Shown: positions 49,955 through 59,164 of the stretch, piece by piece | Layout: each line of letters opens with the position of its first letter | Numbering within the stretch: position 1 is the first letter of the stretch | Assembly (NCBI GenBank): GCA_036013505.1 | Contig: CP107851.1 | Coordinates: forward strand, 1,426,001 to 1,490,000 | DNA: 64,000 bases | Source of the DNA: Streptomyces sp. NBC_00510 | Lineage (GTDB): Bacteria; Actinomycetota; Actinomycetes; Streptomycetales; Streptomycetaceae | Direction of reading: 5' to 3' | Position numbers and translations under genes: made by a program | The notes under the pieces: model-generated | What the model saw: the letters and a program-made list of their open reading frames with translations, nothing else | What the model was told of the DNA's origin: nothing | Databases searched by the model: none

Positions 49955-52165
49955 TCATGTATGACGAGGATGGTGGACGGGAAGTGCATGCTGTGGGTCG
50001 GACAGGGCTAGCAAACCCTGTGCCGCAATGCTTCGGGCTTCCGCATGTACGGGGTCGAGCATCGCCTGCTGGAACGCTTCGTGAGCCTCCGCAGGCTTGG
50101 CCTCCTCCAGCAGTAGGCAGCCAAGGAGAGCCCAAGCCATGGGCGCGAATCTCGGGTGGCCGGCAGCAACGACCTTGAGGTACGCGCCGTGTGCCCATGT
50201 GGATCCATAGTGCAGCACCGAGTTGAACAGTGGTCCGCCCTTCGACCAGGGCAGTGCGCTATGTCGCAAGGAGAGCTCGTAAGCCTGCGCGAAGGCTCGT
50301 TGAGCTGCTTCGCGATCAGTCTCGACAAGCAACATGCCGAGATTCATCGCTCCCACGATGGCGAGTTCTGGATCGCTGCAGTCAATCACTTGCTGGTATA
50401 GAGCTGCTGCTGACTGAAGCTCGCCAGTCTCGGCAAAGAGGTCACCGATGGCAATGAGCGCCTTGGGTGCCTGTTCGGGGTGAGAGGTGGCGGCTGCCTG
50501 GCGGAAGGCGGTGGCTGCTTCGCGGGTGTCACCCCAGTCGCTAAGGCGGTATCCCAGCAGGCGCCAAGCGCGGGGTGTCTGGTTCGGATCGCCTGCGGCA
50601 ATTGCGCGCTGGAAGGTCTCGAGGGCGCGCTCGCGGTCGCCGCGATCTGCGAGCAGGCAAGCCAAGTTGACCGTGGCTTGCACTGCTATGTCAGGTAGGC
50701 CGGAACTGATGGCCTGGTTGTACGCGCGTTCGGATCGATGCCAATAGGTGCGACGGGCCGTCTCCTCGTCGGCTTCCCGTGCGAGGGCTTCAAGGGCCAG
50801 CGCGAGATTGTTAGCTGCCCCGGGTGCAAGGTCGGAATCACGCGCGGCGACCTGACTCAGGGCGCGCTCGGCGACATGGAAGGACCCCCATTCGAAGGCG
50901 ACACTGCCTACCCGTAGGGCCTCACTCGCATCATCCGCCACGGCGTGAAGGACCACCGGCCAGAATCCTTCCGGGATGGCTATCTCGCCTAGCTGGTCGA
51001 CGATGTAGTCGAAGGCCAGAACTCCCTCAGTCGACACGGATAACAGGGCGTTGGCACCGGATACCCGCTCGGTCGCCCATTGCAGTCCTTGACTCCAGGC
51101 TTCACTACGTCGGTGCTCTGACAGTTGGTCCTGCACATGGAGAAATTCGAAGTACAGTTCCCTGAGGACGTTGACTGGCGTTGGACGGTGCAATCCCACC
51201 CGCCGCCAGGCGGCCGCAACACGGACCATTGCCGGACCGACCGGCTGGTCCTCCCCGCAATTGTGGTACCTGTCCACCAGGTCAGGCCCAGCTGCTAGGT
51301 AAGCTGCCAAACCATGTGCGGCCACCGAGGCGACCAGATTCGGATCTCGGAGGACAGCCTCAGCAGCTTGGTGCTCCACCGCGTCGAGTCGGCGCTTGAG
51401 CCGCACCTGATGCGCCCGTCGGATCACCTTCCACGCCGGATCTTGGACCTCCCGCTGCTCGCCGTCCAGGCGGGGGGCAAAGCGTCCCATCTCACTCGAA
51501 CGAATGGTCGCAAGGATGCTTACCGTGGTTCTGCCGGGGAGGAGTAGCTGGTCGAGAACGTGATCCGTCAGCAGATCTGAGCCCAAGTACCTCTCGAGAT
51601 CGTCCAACCACACCACAGCAGACGGCGTCATAGCGAGCAGCTCCGGAAGCCGGCTCACCGAGGCTGGGTGTGCCGGTATGAGCAGGGCACGGTCGCTGAA
51701 CAGGGCGCGCATGGCTTCGAAGGCGGTGCGTGTCTTGCCGACCTTGGAGTCTCCGACGACCAGGACGAACGAGTGCTCGGCGAGCGCCTCACGCAAGTCA
51801 CCGTCCCGACTCCGACGCACGTAGGGTGGTGAGGAACCCAATGCGGACCGGCTCGCGCCGATAAGCTCTGCATCGCTTACCTCGTGAACCAGTGGGATCG
51901 GCGATGTCCCCGGCGGTTGTCTCAGAGGGACCAGGACGCCCGCCGCGGCATGCTGTTGTTGCCGGACTCGACCGATCGCATCAGGCACCAGCGCGCCGCC
52001 GGCGGCAACCACTACTGCCACCAGCACCTGAACGGGAGTCGGCACACTCGAACCGGCCGCTTGGAAAGCCGCGCCAAGAGCAGCCGTCACTCCCAATGCC
52101 AACAGCAGCCACTGGAGGCGCCGCTGAGCGGGAACCCCTTTCCGCCGATCCACAGACACCCCCAT
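49955..52165 (-). CDS. Membrane P-loop NTPase with tetratricopeptide repeats
   Basis: A 736-residue protein. Two hydrophobic helices (about 17-36 and 44-62) anchor the N terminus. A P-loop follows at VVGDSKVGKTRTAFEAM (GDSKVGKT, 138-145), with a Walker B-like strand AVVWLDDLERYLG (183-195). The second half is TPR-like: LADRGDRERALETFQRAIA and FAETGELQSAAALYQQVID among several units. STAND-type NTPases with this plan act as signalling switches, often in defence. Codon use is less GC-rich than the core genes, pointing to acquisition. Its target is unknown. Confidence 0.75.
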   Translation of the reverse strand: MGVSVDRRKGVPAQRRLQWLLLALGVTAALGAAFQAAGSSVPTPVQVLVAVVVAAGGALVPDAIGRVRQQQHAAAGVLVPLRQPPGTSPIPLVHEVSDAELIGASRSALGSSPPYVRRSRDGDLREALAEHSFVLVVGDSKVGKTRTAFEAMRALFSDRALLIPAHPASVSRLPELLAMTPSAVVWLDDLERYLGSDLLTDHVLDQLLLPGRTTVSILATIRSSEMGRFAPRLDGEQREVQDPAWKVIRRAHQVRLKRRLDAVEHQAAEAVLRDPNLVASVAAHGLAAYLAAGPDLVDRYHNCGEDQPVGPAMVRVAAAWRRVGLHRPTPVNVLRELYFEFLHVQDQLSEHRRSEAWSQGLQWATERVSGANALLSVSTEGVLAFDYIVDQLGEIAIPEGFWPVVLHAVADDASEALRVGSVAFEWGSFHVAERALSQVAARDSDLAPGAANNLALALEALAREADEETARRTYWHRSERAYNQAISSGLPDIAVQATVNLACLLADRGDRERALETFQRAIAAGDPNQTPRAWRLLGYRLSDWGDTREAATAFRQAAATSHPEQAPKALIAIGDLFAETGELQSAAALYQQVIDCSDPELAIVGAMNLGMLLVETDREAAQRAFAQAYELSLRHSALPWSKGGPLFNSVLHYGSTWAHGAYLKVVAAGHPRFAPMAWALLGCLLLEEAKPAEAHEAFQQAMLDPVHAEARSIAAQGLLALSDPQHALPVHHPRHT

Positions 52166-52284
52166 GTGCGGCGAGCATTACCCTGCAGCGTCCCTTCCCC
52201 GCCCGGCGAATGGTCACCCAAGCAAGGGCTTCCAGCAAAGGCGCCGTATGATGTCAGCCCGGCTGGCGCCGCCAATCGGTCGTT

Positions 52285-53412
52285 TCAACGCGGCAGGTCA
52301 TGGGTCGATTGCGGAGCCCGAGGCGGCGCGTCGGCCCCCGCCATGATCACGCCAGCGTCTGAGGCTTCAAACCCCGTCGGCCAGATCGTGGTCACGTCAG
52401 CCACCGCACCGCTCAGGCTGGCTGTGCTCAGGTCGGTGCACGTCAGGTCCGCCCCCCGTAGATCGGCCAGCTCGAACCGTGCCCCTTTGACCACTGCGCC
52501 CGTCAAGTCAGCCCCCGACAGGTCCGTCGCCCTCAGGTCCGCTCCCTCCAACCGGGCGTGCCACAACACCGCGGTCCGCAGGTCGGCCTGGTGCAGGGTG
52601 GCGTCGATGAGCACAGCTCCGGCCAGGAAGATGCCGGTCAGATCAGCACGTCGCAGATCGGCACCGTTCAAGCCCGAGTCGGTGAGGTCGCAGTAGTGCA
52701 AGTCGGCATCGGCAAAGTCCGCGAAGACCAGCCGCGCCCGTCGGAGGTCCGTCCGGTCCAAGCGCAGTTCCTGAAAGTATGGCGTCCGAGCCCGGCGACC
52801 GAGCACGGTCATCGCCGCTTGACGGTCCGGGAACCGTTGGGACAGAGGTTCTTCCCCACCGTGAGTGCGGGCCAGTTCGCCTTTATGAGCCTCGCCGCGG
52901 GGTATCGGCCGTCCCCCAAGGGGAGCAGCCGGTCCGGTGCGTTTCACGAAGGAGCACAGCACCTCCGCGATCGGCCCGCGGTCGCCAGGCGAGTCCCGGG
53001 CAATGCGTTCCAGTGCGTAGATCGCACCGATCCGAACCTCCGGGCTGGTGTCCCCCAGCTGTTCCACGGCCGCCGTGAAGCGCTGAGTGAGCTGCCCCTG
53101 GCGGCTCACGTCGAGCTGACGCCAGGTGAAGTACGCGCCGATCAGCAGGGCGACACCCGCCAGGCCCTGCAGCAGCGTGGTGCGAATGTCATTGATCGCC
53201 TTCGCACGGTCCGCGGCAGGCGTCGCGGGAGCGTCCCAGCTCAGCAAATATCGCGGTGCCACCACGGTGACGAAGACGACGAGCACCACGCTGCCGCACA
53301 CAGCGGCCAGCCCCGTCAACCAGGGCCGCGCAACACGATGCGCCCCGGGACGTAGTACCTCGCGTACCGGGTGCCCAGGCAGGACCCTGTACCGCGCGGA
53401 CGACCTGGCCAT
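52285..53412 (-). CDS. Membrane-anchored pentapeptide-repeat protein
   Basis: A 375-residue protein with two hydrophobic helices (about 32-54 and 80-96). A conserved linker DVSRQGQLTQRFTAAVEQLG then VRIGAIYALERIARDSP follows, and pentapeptide repeats fill about 216-340 (ADLHYCDLTDSGLNGADLRR; ADLRATDLSGADLTG). The repeats form a right-handed quadrilateral beta-helix. This plan is common in Streptomyces islands but has no assigned function. It shares strand and lower GC with the NTPase gene 119 bases further along and may be cotranscribed with it. Confidence 0.82.
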   Translation of the reverse strand: MARSSARYRVLPGHPVREVLRPGAHRVARPWLTGLAAVCGSVVLVVFVTVVAPRYLLSWDAPATPAADRAKAINDIRTTLLQGLAGVALLIGAYFTWRQLDVSRQGQLTQRFTAAVEQLGDTSPEVRIGAIYALERIARDSPGDRGPIAEVLCSFVKRTGPAAPLGGRPIPRGEAHKGELARTHGGEEPLSQRFPDRQAAMTVLGRRARTPYFQELRLDRTDLRRARLVFADFADADLHYCDLTDSGLNGADLRRADLTGIFLAGAVLIDATLHQADLRTAVLWHARLEGADLRATDLSGADLTGAVVKGARFELADLRGADLTCTDLSTASLSGAVADVTTIWPTGFEASDAGVIMAGADAPPRAPQSTHDLPR

Positions 53413-53972
53413 CCCCCACCGCCCTGTCCACGCTCGTCGCGATAGCAGAAGGATGCGTCACAACAGGCCACTCCAAACGGCCACTTAGACATCGGATTTA
53501 CTAGGCCGCGACATGCGCGTCGGTGAGCTGGTCCTGCCGGTGGCCGCCTCCGATAGGGCCGGTCGGTGGCGATGGAGCCAGGCAGAGCTCGTCGGTCAAG
53601 GAGAGCGCAGGAGCAGTGAACCGCTTCCGACATCCAAGTGCCTTTGCGTGGCTGCGATGAACGCCTTCTCTGCCGACACCAGCCTTGCGCGGGCCACACC
53701 GCCGCCAGCCCCTGATCCACGGGGCTCATCGTTCCCAGATGCCGCCGGAGTAATGCGGCGTGGCATAGCATCCGGCTCGTGCACGCAGCTCGTAGGGGCT
53801 GCAGCTTGGATGGCGTGGTGCAGGATTCGTGGCGGATCCCTATAGCCGGCTCAGCCCGGTCTGATAGCTCGGAGTAGCACGGTGGCGGTCTTCTGCCATG
53901 GCGCTGTCTGCACGTTGGGGGCGGCGTTAACGTGTTGGTGGGGGCGTCGGTCTCTGGGAGGGGGAGAGCGGG
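53413..53972. other. Island gap with no supported gene
   Basis: This 560-base space separates the divergent pentapeptide gene and the STAND module. Open frames of 60-150 codons exist on both strands, but none has a plausible start, ribosome site and coding bias together. The STAND-module promoter should lie at the right end; GGAGGGGGAGAG precedes the next ATG. Confidence 0.45.
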
Positions 53973-54455
53973 ATGCTGGAGCAGGCGTTGGTGGCGCTGT
54001 CGGCGGCGGGTGGGACCGCCCTGGTGCAGGCTGCAGGGTCAGACGCGTGGACCGGGCTGCGGGTCGCAGTTGCCCGTTGGTTCGGCGGGGGCAACGAGCA
54101 GAGAGAGCGGGCGGAGCTGGAGCGCCTGGACCAGACCGCCGGTGAGTTGGTGGCCGCTGAGGCAGGTGGGGCGGAGCGAGTGCGCATTCGCCAAGAGGCG
54201 GCGTGGCAGGCCCGTTTCGAGGGCGTGCTGGAGCACCTTGATGACGTCGAGCGGATCCGAGCCGCTGAAGGCCTGCGGGCCTTGTTGACCCAGCACACGC
54301 AGCCAGGCGGTGCCTCGGTCGGACAAGGCGGGCTGGTCGTTGGCGGCAATGTGGACGTGCGCGCCGAGGGTGGGTCGGCTGCGGCGGTGCAGATGGGGGA
54401 CGTGACGATTGGTGCCCTGGTGGACCCTCGTCAGCCGGGGGCGGACCAGGGCTGA
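53973..54455 (+). CDS. Small helical protein with C-terminal amyloid-like motif, partner of the NB-ARC protein
   Basis: A 160-residue protein. Residues 1-110 are nearly all helical, opening with the hydrophobic MLEQALVALSAAGGTALVQA and continuing with charged helices (EQRERAELERLDQTAGELVAAE). Residues 124-144, GGNVDVRAEGGSAAAVQMGD plus Val, match residues 8-28 of the downstream NB-ARC protein: 9 of 21 identical and 7 similar. Bacterial NLR effectors of the Bell/HeLo-like type carry such motifs at their C terminus. I infer a pore-forming or signalling effector switched by templated amyloid assembly. No enzyme motif is seen. It lies 26 bases before the NB-ARC gene. Confidence 0.7.
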   Translation: MLEQALVALSAAGGTALVQAAGSDAWTGLRVAVARWFGGGNEQRERAELERLDQTAGELVAAEAGGAERVRIRQEAAWQARFEGVLEHLDDVERIRAAEGLRALLTQHTQPGGASVGQGGLVVGGNVDVRAEGGSAAAVQMGDVTIGALVDPRQPGADQG

Positions 54456-54481
54456 CCGCCCCCGGCGCATCGGCCAGCCCG

Positions 54482-56869
54482 GTGAGCGGCGCACACCATA
54501 CGGGCGGCAGTGTGAACATCGCTGCCGTCTATGGCAGCACTGCCGCGCACACCATCGGGGAGCTCCACCAGTACCAGCCGCCCCGGCTGCCGGCCCCGTG
54601 GCCACACCAGGTCGGGACTATCCCACCGCAGGCCGCCTGTTTCCAGGACCGTAACGAAGCCGCACGCCTCGCGGAGGCACTGACTCGTGGTGGAGCTGCG
54701 CTTGTCACGCAGGCCCAGCGAGCGGTGGTGGTGGGTCTGGGCGGGGTCGGCAAGACCCAGCTGGCGGCCGACTACGCCCGCACCGCCTGGCAGGCTGGCG
54801 AGGTGGACGTGCTGGTATGGATTACCGCAGCCACCACCTCGGCAATTGTGGACTCTTACGCGAGGGCCGCCACAGAACTTCTCGGCAGCGCCGCACCGGA
54901 CGATCCCGAGCAGGCTGCAGCTGCGTTCCTTGCTTGGCTCCAGCCGAAGGTCGGACAGGCGCGCTGCCGGTGGCTGATGATCCTGGACGATGTAACCGAT
55001 CCCGACCACCTGAGCGGATTGTGGCCGCCGGACAGCCCTGATGGTCGCACGCTTGTCACCACCCGCAGCCACGAGCCCGCGCTCACATCCGGACGCCGGC
55101 TCATCCCCGTCGGCGTCTTCACCCCCGACGAATCCCTCGCCTACCTGACCACCGCCTTCGCCGCTCACCATCTGACCGAATCCGATGACGAGCTCGCTGC
55201 CCTCGCCCATGTTCTCGGCCACTTGCCGCTCGCACTCGCCCAGGCTGCGGCCTACATCGCTGAACTCGCCGATGCCGACATGGACTGTGCCCAGTACCGG
55301 CAGCTGCTGGCTGACCGAACCTCCGTGCTGCGCGACGCCGCCCCTGACCGTCTGCCGGATGGTCAGGCCCTCACCGTCGCCGCCACATGGTCCCTGTCCA
55401 TCGACCGCGCCGACACCCTCCGCCCCACTGGTCTGGCCCGCCCGATGCTTGGCATCGCTGCGTTCCTTGACGCCAACGGCATCCCGGAAACCGTCCTGAC
55501 CAGTGCCCCCGCCCGCACCTACCTAGCCCAGCGGCGCACCACCTACACGGGGCTCGTTCCCACCGCCGATGGCCCAGTGCTGTCTTGTCCCTCCGCTGAC
55601 CCAGCGGAGGGACAAGACGCCGTGGCTGTGCCCGAACGAGACGCCCGTAAGGCCCTCAGTGCCTTGCGCCGGCTCAGCCTCATCGACCGCAGCCCTGCGG
55701 CCTCATACACCGCGGTTCGCGTGCACCAGCTCATTCAGCGCGCCACCCGCGACACCCTCACCCCGTCCCAGCACCACCGAACAGCTCACGCCGCCGCCGA
55801 CGCCCTGCTGGCCGCCTGGCCTGACGTCGAACGCGACACCGCCCTTGCGCAGGCCCTGCGCGCCAACACCACTGCCCTCAGCACGTGTGCGAACGAAGCC
55901 CTCTACCAGCCCGGTGTACACGCGGCGCTGTACCGCAACGGGCAAAGCCTCGGTGAGGCGGGCCGGGCCTCGGCGGCACGTGATTACTTTCGAGACCTAT
56001 ACGTTCAGTCCAGCACCCACCTCGGATCCGAGCACCCCGACACTCTCACGGCCCGGCACAACCTCGCCCGCTGGCAGGGGGAGGCTGGCGACGTGGAGGG
56101 GGCGGCCGAAGCATTCGCTGAGGTGGTCGAGCACATGGTCCGCGTTCTGGGCCCCGACCACCCCCACACCCTCAAAGCCCAGTACAACCTTGCCTACTGG
56201 CGCGGCGCGGCGGGCGATGCGGTAGGCGCGGCGGACGCGTTCACTGGAGTGGTCGAGCACATGACGCGCGTTCTGGGCCCCGACCACCTTGGCACCCTCA
56301 AAGCCCGGCACAACCTTGCTTACTGGCGGGGTGCAGCCGGCGATGCGGCCGGGGCAGCACACGCGTTCACCAAAGTGGTCGAGCACATGACGCGCGCTCT
56401 GGGCCGCGACCACCCCTACACCCTCAAAGCCCGGCACAACACAGCCCGCTGGCAGGGGGAGGCAGGCGATGCGGTGGGCGCCGCGAACACGTTTGCTGAG
56501 GTGCTGGAGCACATGGTGCGGGTTCTGGGCCCTGACCACCGGTACGCCCTCAAGGCCCGGCACAACCTCGCTTACTGGCGGGGTGCGGCCGGGGATACGG
56601 CGGCGGCGGCCGACGCAACCGCCGCAGTGCTGGAGCGGATGGTGCGGGTTCTGGGCCCTGACCACCCTTACACCCTGAAGACCCAGGGCAACCTCGCTTA
56701 CTGGCGGGGTGCGGCCGGGGATACGGCGGCGGCGGCCGACGCAACCGCCGAAGTGCTGGAGCACATGGAGCGAGTTCTCGGCCCTGACCACCCCGACACA
56801 CTCATCACCCAGGACAAACTCTCCCACTGGCGAAGAGCGGCCGAAAGGGAGGGCCGGCCGTCAGGTTGA
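54482..56869 (+). CDS. NB-ARC STAND NTPase with 42-residue TPR array (bacterial NLR-like)
   Basis: A 795-residue NLR-like protein. Residues 8-28 carry the motif shared with the upstream protein. The NB-ARC domain has Walker A GLGGVGKT (85-92), Walker B LMILDD (165-170), GRTLVTTRSHEP and the GLPL-like LGHLPLALAQAAAYI. A winged-helix part ends near VRVHQLIQRATRDTL. From residue 515 there are 6.7 tandem 42-residue TPR units (GPDHPxTLKARHNLAYWRGAAGD). Such proteins are thought to sense a ligand through the repeats and oligomerise to trigger an effector, in defence or cell death. The start is the GTG at 54482. Confidence 0.85.
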   Translation: MSGAHHTGGSVNIAAVYGSTAAHTIGELHQYQPPRLPAPWPHQVGTIPPQAACFQDRNEAARLAEALTRGGAALVTQAQRAVVVGLGGVGKTQLAADYARTAWQAGEVDVLVWITAATTSAIVDSYARAATELLGSAAPDDPEQAAAAFLAWLQPKVGQARCRWLMILDDVTDPDHLSGLWPPDSPDGRTLVTTRSHEPALTSGRRLIPVGVFTPDESLAYLTTAFAAHHLTESDDELAALAHVLGHLPLALAQAAAYIAELADADMDCAQYRQLLADRTSVLRDAAPDRLPDGQALTVAATWSLSIDRADTLRPTGLARPMLGIAAFLDANGIPETVLTSAPARTYLAQRRTTYTGLVPTADGPVLSCPSADPAEGQDAVAVPERDARKALSALRRLSLIDRSPAASYTAVRVHQLIQRATRDTLTPSQHHRTAHAAADALLAAWPDVERDTALAQALRANTTALSTCANEALYQPGVHAALYRNGQSLGEAGRASAARDYFRDLYVQSSTHLGSEHPDTLTARHNLARWQGEAGDVEGAAEAFAEVVEHMVRVLGPDHPHTLKAQYNLAYWRGAAGDAVGAADAFTGVVEHMTRVLGPDHLGTLKARHNLAYWRGAAGDAAGAAHAFTKVVEHMTRALGRDHPYTLKARHNTARWQGEAGDAVGAANTFAEVLEHMVRVLGPDHRYALKARHNLAYWRGAAGDTAAAADATAAVLERMVRVLGPDHPYTLKTQGNLAYWRGAAGDTAAAADATAEVLEHMERVLGPDHPDTLITQDKLSHWRRAAEREGRPSG
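56024..56866 (+). repeat. 126-bp tandem repeats encoding the TPR array
   Basis: About 6.7 units of 126 bp run to the end of the NB-ARC gene. Units starting near 56528 and 56654 are nearly identical over about 100 bases, which points to recent duplication. Copy number of such repeats often varies among strains and may tune ligand recognition. Confidence 0.85.
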
Positions 56870-57692
56870 CGATTGCCCAAACACCACCGCCGGCCGACGT
56901 CCGCGCAGCGACGCCGGCTCGGCAACTACTCCGTATCTTGAAGGGCGGGTCGTCGCTCAGCCGGACAGTAGATCGTCGCTGGAGACCAAGCCCCACCACG
57001 GCGACTCCTCTCGTTGGGCCGGCCGGGACGGAAGGACGTCGGCGGGCCGCATGAGGTCTTCGTAGGGTTCGCACCAGGCCTTGTTGCAGTGCTGCTACGG
57101 AATGAGTTCCAGAGGAACTCGGACCGCAGTGTGGCGGCGCTAGGTCCGCAGCGCCAGGCCGCTGCTCCTGTACGCCGCCCTGCTCGACGTAATTGCCCCC
57201 GCAAGCCCGTCCGCCGTGCCAAGGCCGTCTGGCAGGGCGATCCAGTGGGATGTCCTCGAGGGTCCGCGGCCGTCTCGAACACATACTCGAATTCCTCTGG
57301 CAGGCTTCCATCGCCCGCGAGCACAATGACAGGGTTACCCCTTCGCCGGTGGGGCGCGGACCCACGACGACACCTGCCCCACCACCGGCAATGCGGCTCG
57401 GTACCTCGGTAAGCACAGCGCGTTTGAGCCGCCCTCCTCCTCCGCGAACGCCACACGGTCCCGCGTGAGGGGCTCCCTGTCCCGACGGCCAAGCCCCCGG
57501 GGGGTGGGGCTGCTCACCTGTCCGAGCCCAGCGGAGAGCCGACGTGCGAGGGTTAGAGGGCAGGCGGACAATTGGTACTGGTGCGCGGCACCATGCCAGG
57601 CCTTTTCACAGACGCATCGGATGCGCGTCTCACGCTCGCGCAGCCCGCTCGGACGCCGTCTCCGCGTCGCGCATGAGCAGGGGTTTTCGACT
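56870..57692. other. Long gap with no supported gene
   Basis: This 823-base space lies between the NB-ARC gene and the flavin oxidoreductase. Frames of 130-200 codons occur on both strands but overlap each other and consist of Arg/Pro-rich shadow sequence without a credible start. Decayed genes or insertion scars are likely. The oxidoreductase promoter should be at the right end. Confidence 0.5.
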
Positions 57693-59090
57693 ATGGACGG
57701 CATCAAGCAGCAGGCCTTGGACGGCCTGCGCGAGTCACTGCGGGGACCTGTTGTCGCTGCAGGGGACGCAGGCTACGACGAGGCCCGCAGTATCTACAAC
57801 GCCATGATCGACCGGCGTCCGGCGGCTATCGCTGGCTGCGTGGACGTGGCGGATGTACGGACCGTGATCTCCTTCGCCCAGGACACTGGGGTGGACCTGG
57901 CGGTCCGCGGCGGCGGACACAGTGGTCCCGGGCTATGCCTAGTCGACGACGCGCTGACACTCGACCTGACACCTATGCGCTGGGTACACGTCGACCCACA
58001 GACGAGGACCGCGCGCGTAGGCGGCGGAAGCCAGCAGGGCGACTTTGACCATGCAGCGCATGCCTTCGGACTGGCAACTCCGACCGGGACCATATCGACC
58101 ACCGGAATCGGCGGTCTCACCCTCGGCGGCGGCCACGGGCACCTGACTCGCAGGTACGGGCTGACCATCGACAACCTCGTGTCCGCCGACGTCGTCCTCG
58201 CTGACGGCACGTTCGTCACCGCATCAGAGAGCGACCACCCGGACCTGTTCTGGGCTCTGCGGGGCGGCGGAGGCAACTTCGGTGTCGTCACATCGTTCAC
58301 CTTCCGGCTGCACCCCGTGGACACCGTCGGTGTCGGGTTGACCGTTTGGCCCGTCGACCACACCCGCGAAGTACTCCAGTGGTATCGGGATTTCCTCCCC
58401 GCCGCGCCGGAAGAACTCTCCGGTTTCTTCGCCTTGCTGACCGTACCGCCTGGCCCGCCCTTCCCCGAGCCGATCCACGGGCAGAAGGTGTGCGGCGTGG
58501 TGTGGTGCTACACAGGCGACCTCGAAGGCGATGGCCTGGAGAAGGCGCTAACCGTCGTCAACCAGCCCGGGCCACCAGCGTTCCACTTCACCAGCCCCAT
58601 GCCCTACCCCGCCCTACAAAGCCTGTTCGACGGGCTGATGCCAAAAGGGCTCCAGTGGTACTGGCGCGGCGACTTCTTCGATGCCATCCCCGACGAGGCC
58701 ATCGGCATACACGAGAAGTACGGCCAGAATCTCCCCACCAGCCTGTCCACGATGCACATGTACCCGGTCGACGGTGCGACCCGCCAAACCGGCGCCGACG
58801 AAACGGCCTGGGCCTACCGGCACGCCTCGTGGTCCGGCGTCATCGCCGGCATCGACCCCGAACCCGCGAATGCCGATCTGGTGCGTCAATGGTGCGTCGA
58901 CTACTGGACCGACCTGCATCCCCACTCCATGGGCGGTGCCTACATCAACTTCCTCGGCGAACAGGAGAGCACCGATCGGATTCCGGGCACCTACCGCGGT
59001 CACTACGACCGACTCGCCTCAATCAAGGGCCGCTACGACCCCGACAACTTCTTCCACGCCAACCAGAACATCCCACCCGCCTCTTCGTAA
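57693..59090 (+). CDS. BBE-type FAD-linked oxidoreductase (full length)
   Basis: A 465-residue flavoprotein of the berberine-bridge-enzyme/6-hydroxynicotine-oxidase class. The FAD His is in VRGGGHSGPGLCLVDDA; further landmarks are TTGIGGLTLGGGHGHLTRRYG, HPDLFWALRGGGGNFGVVTS and the C-terminal GRYDPDNFFHANQNIPP. These enzymes oxidise alcohols, sugars or alkaloid-like amines with O2. The second flavin-linking Cys of bicovalent members is not obvious. The start ATG at 57693 (MDGIKQQALDGLRESLRG) matches the start of the truncated paralogue at 49157, and the frame extends upstream without coding character. Confidence 0.9.
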   Translation: MDGIKQQALDGLRESLRGPVVAAGDAGYDEARSIYNAMIDRRPAAIAGCVDVADVRTVISFAQDTGVDLAVRGGGHSGPGLCLVDDALTLDLTPMRWVHVDPQTRTARVGGGSQQGDFDHAAHAFGLATPTGTISTTGIGGLTLGGGHGHLTRRYGLTIDNLVSADVVLADGTFVTASESDHPDLFWALRGGGGNFGVVTSFTFRLHPVDTVGVGLTVWPVDHTREVLQWYRDFLPAAPEELSGFFALLTVPPGPPFPEPIHGQKVCGVVWCYTGDLEGDGLEKALTVVNQPGPPAFHFTSPMPYPALQSLFDGLMPKGLQWYWRGDFFDAIPDEAIGIHEKYGQNLPTSLSTMHMYPVDGATRQTGADETAWAYRHASWSGVIAGIDPEPANADLVRQWCVDYWTDLHPHSMGGAYINFLGEQESTDRIPGTYRGHYDRLASIKGRYDPDNFFHANQNIPPASS

Positions 59091-59164
59091 GGGTCCCCCG
59101 CCGTCGCTTCCGCGGGCGCGGGGTGCGAGGGCACCTTCGGCAGTCTCCTCCCGCTCTAGGTGTA

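Noticed and set aside
53513..53845. A 110-codon plus-strand frame in the island gap
   Set aside because: No ribosome site, no motif and weak coding bias.
56926..57492. A 188-codon minus-strand frame and overlapping plus-strand frames
   Set aside because: Composition is Arg-rich, several frames overlap, and no start with a ribosome site or known motif is present.
49157..58200. The two BBE-type genes as direct repeats (att sites) of an integrating element
   Set aside because: Similarity is at protein level with many silent differences, there is no integrase or tRNA nearby, and no short exact repeat was found.
59100..59132. A further CRISPR repeat overlapping the oxidoreductase stop
   Set aside because: Only the CCGCGGGCGCGGGG core matches and the spacing to the next repeat is 65, not 61; it may be chance or an old decayed copy.
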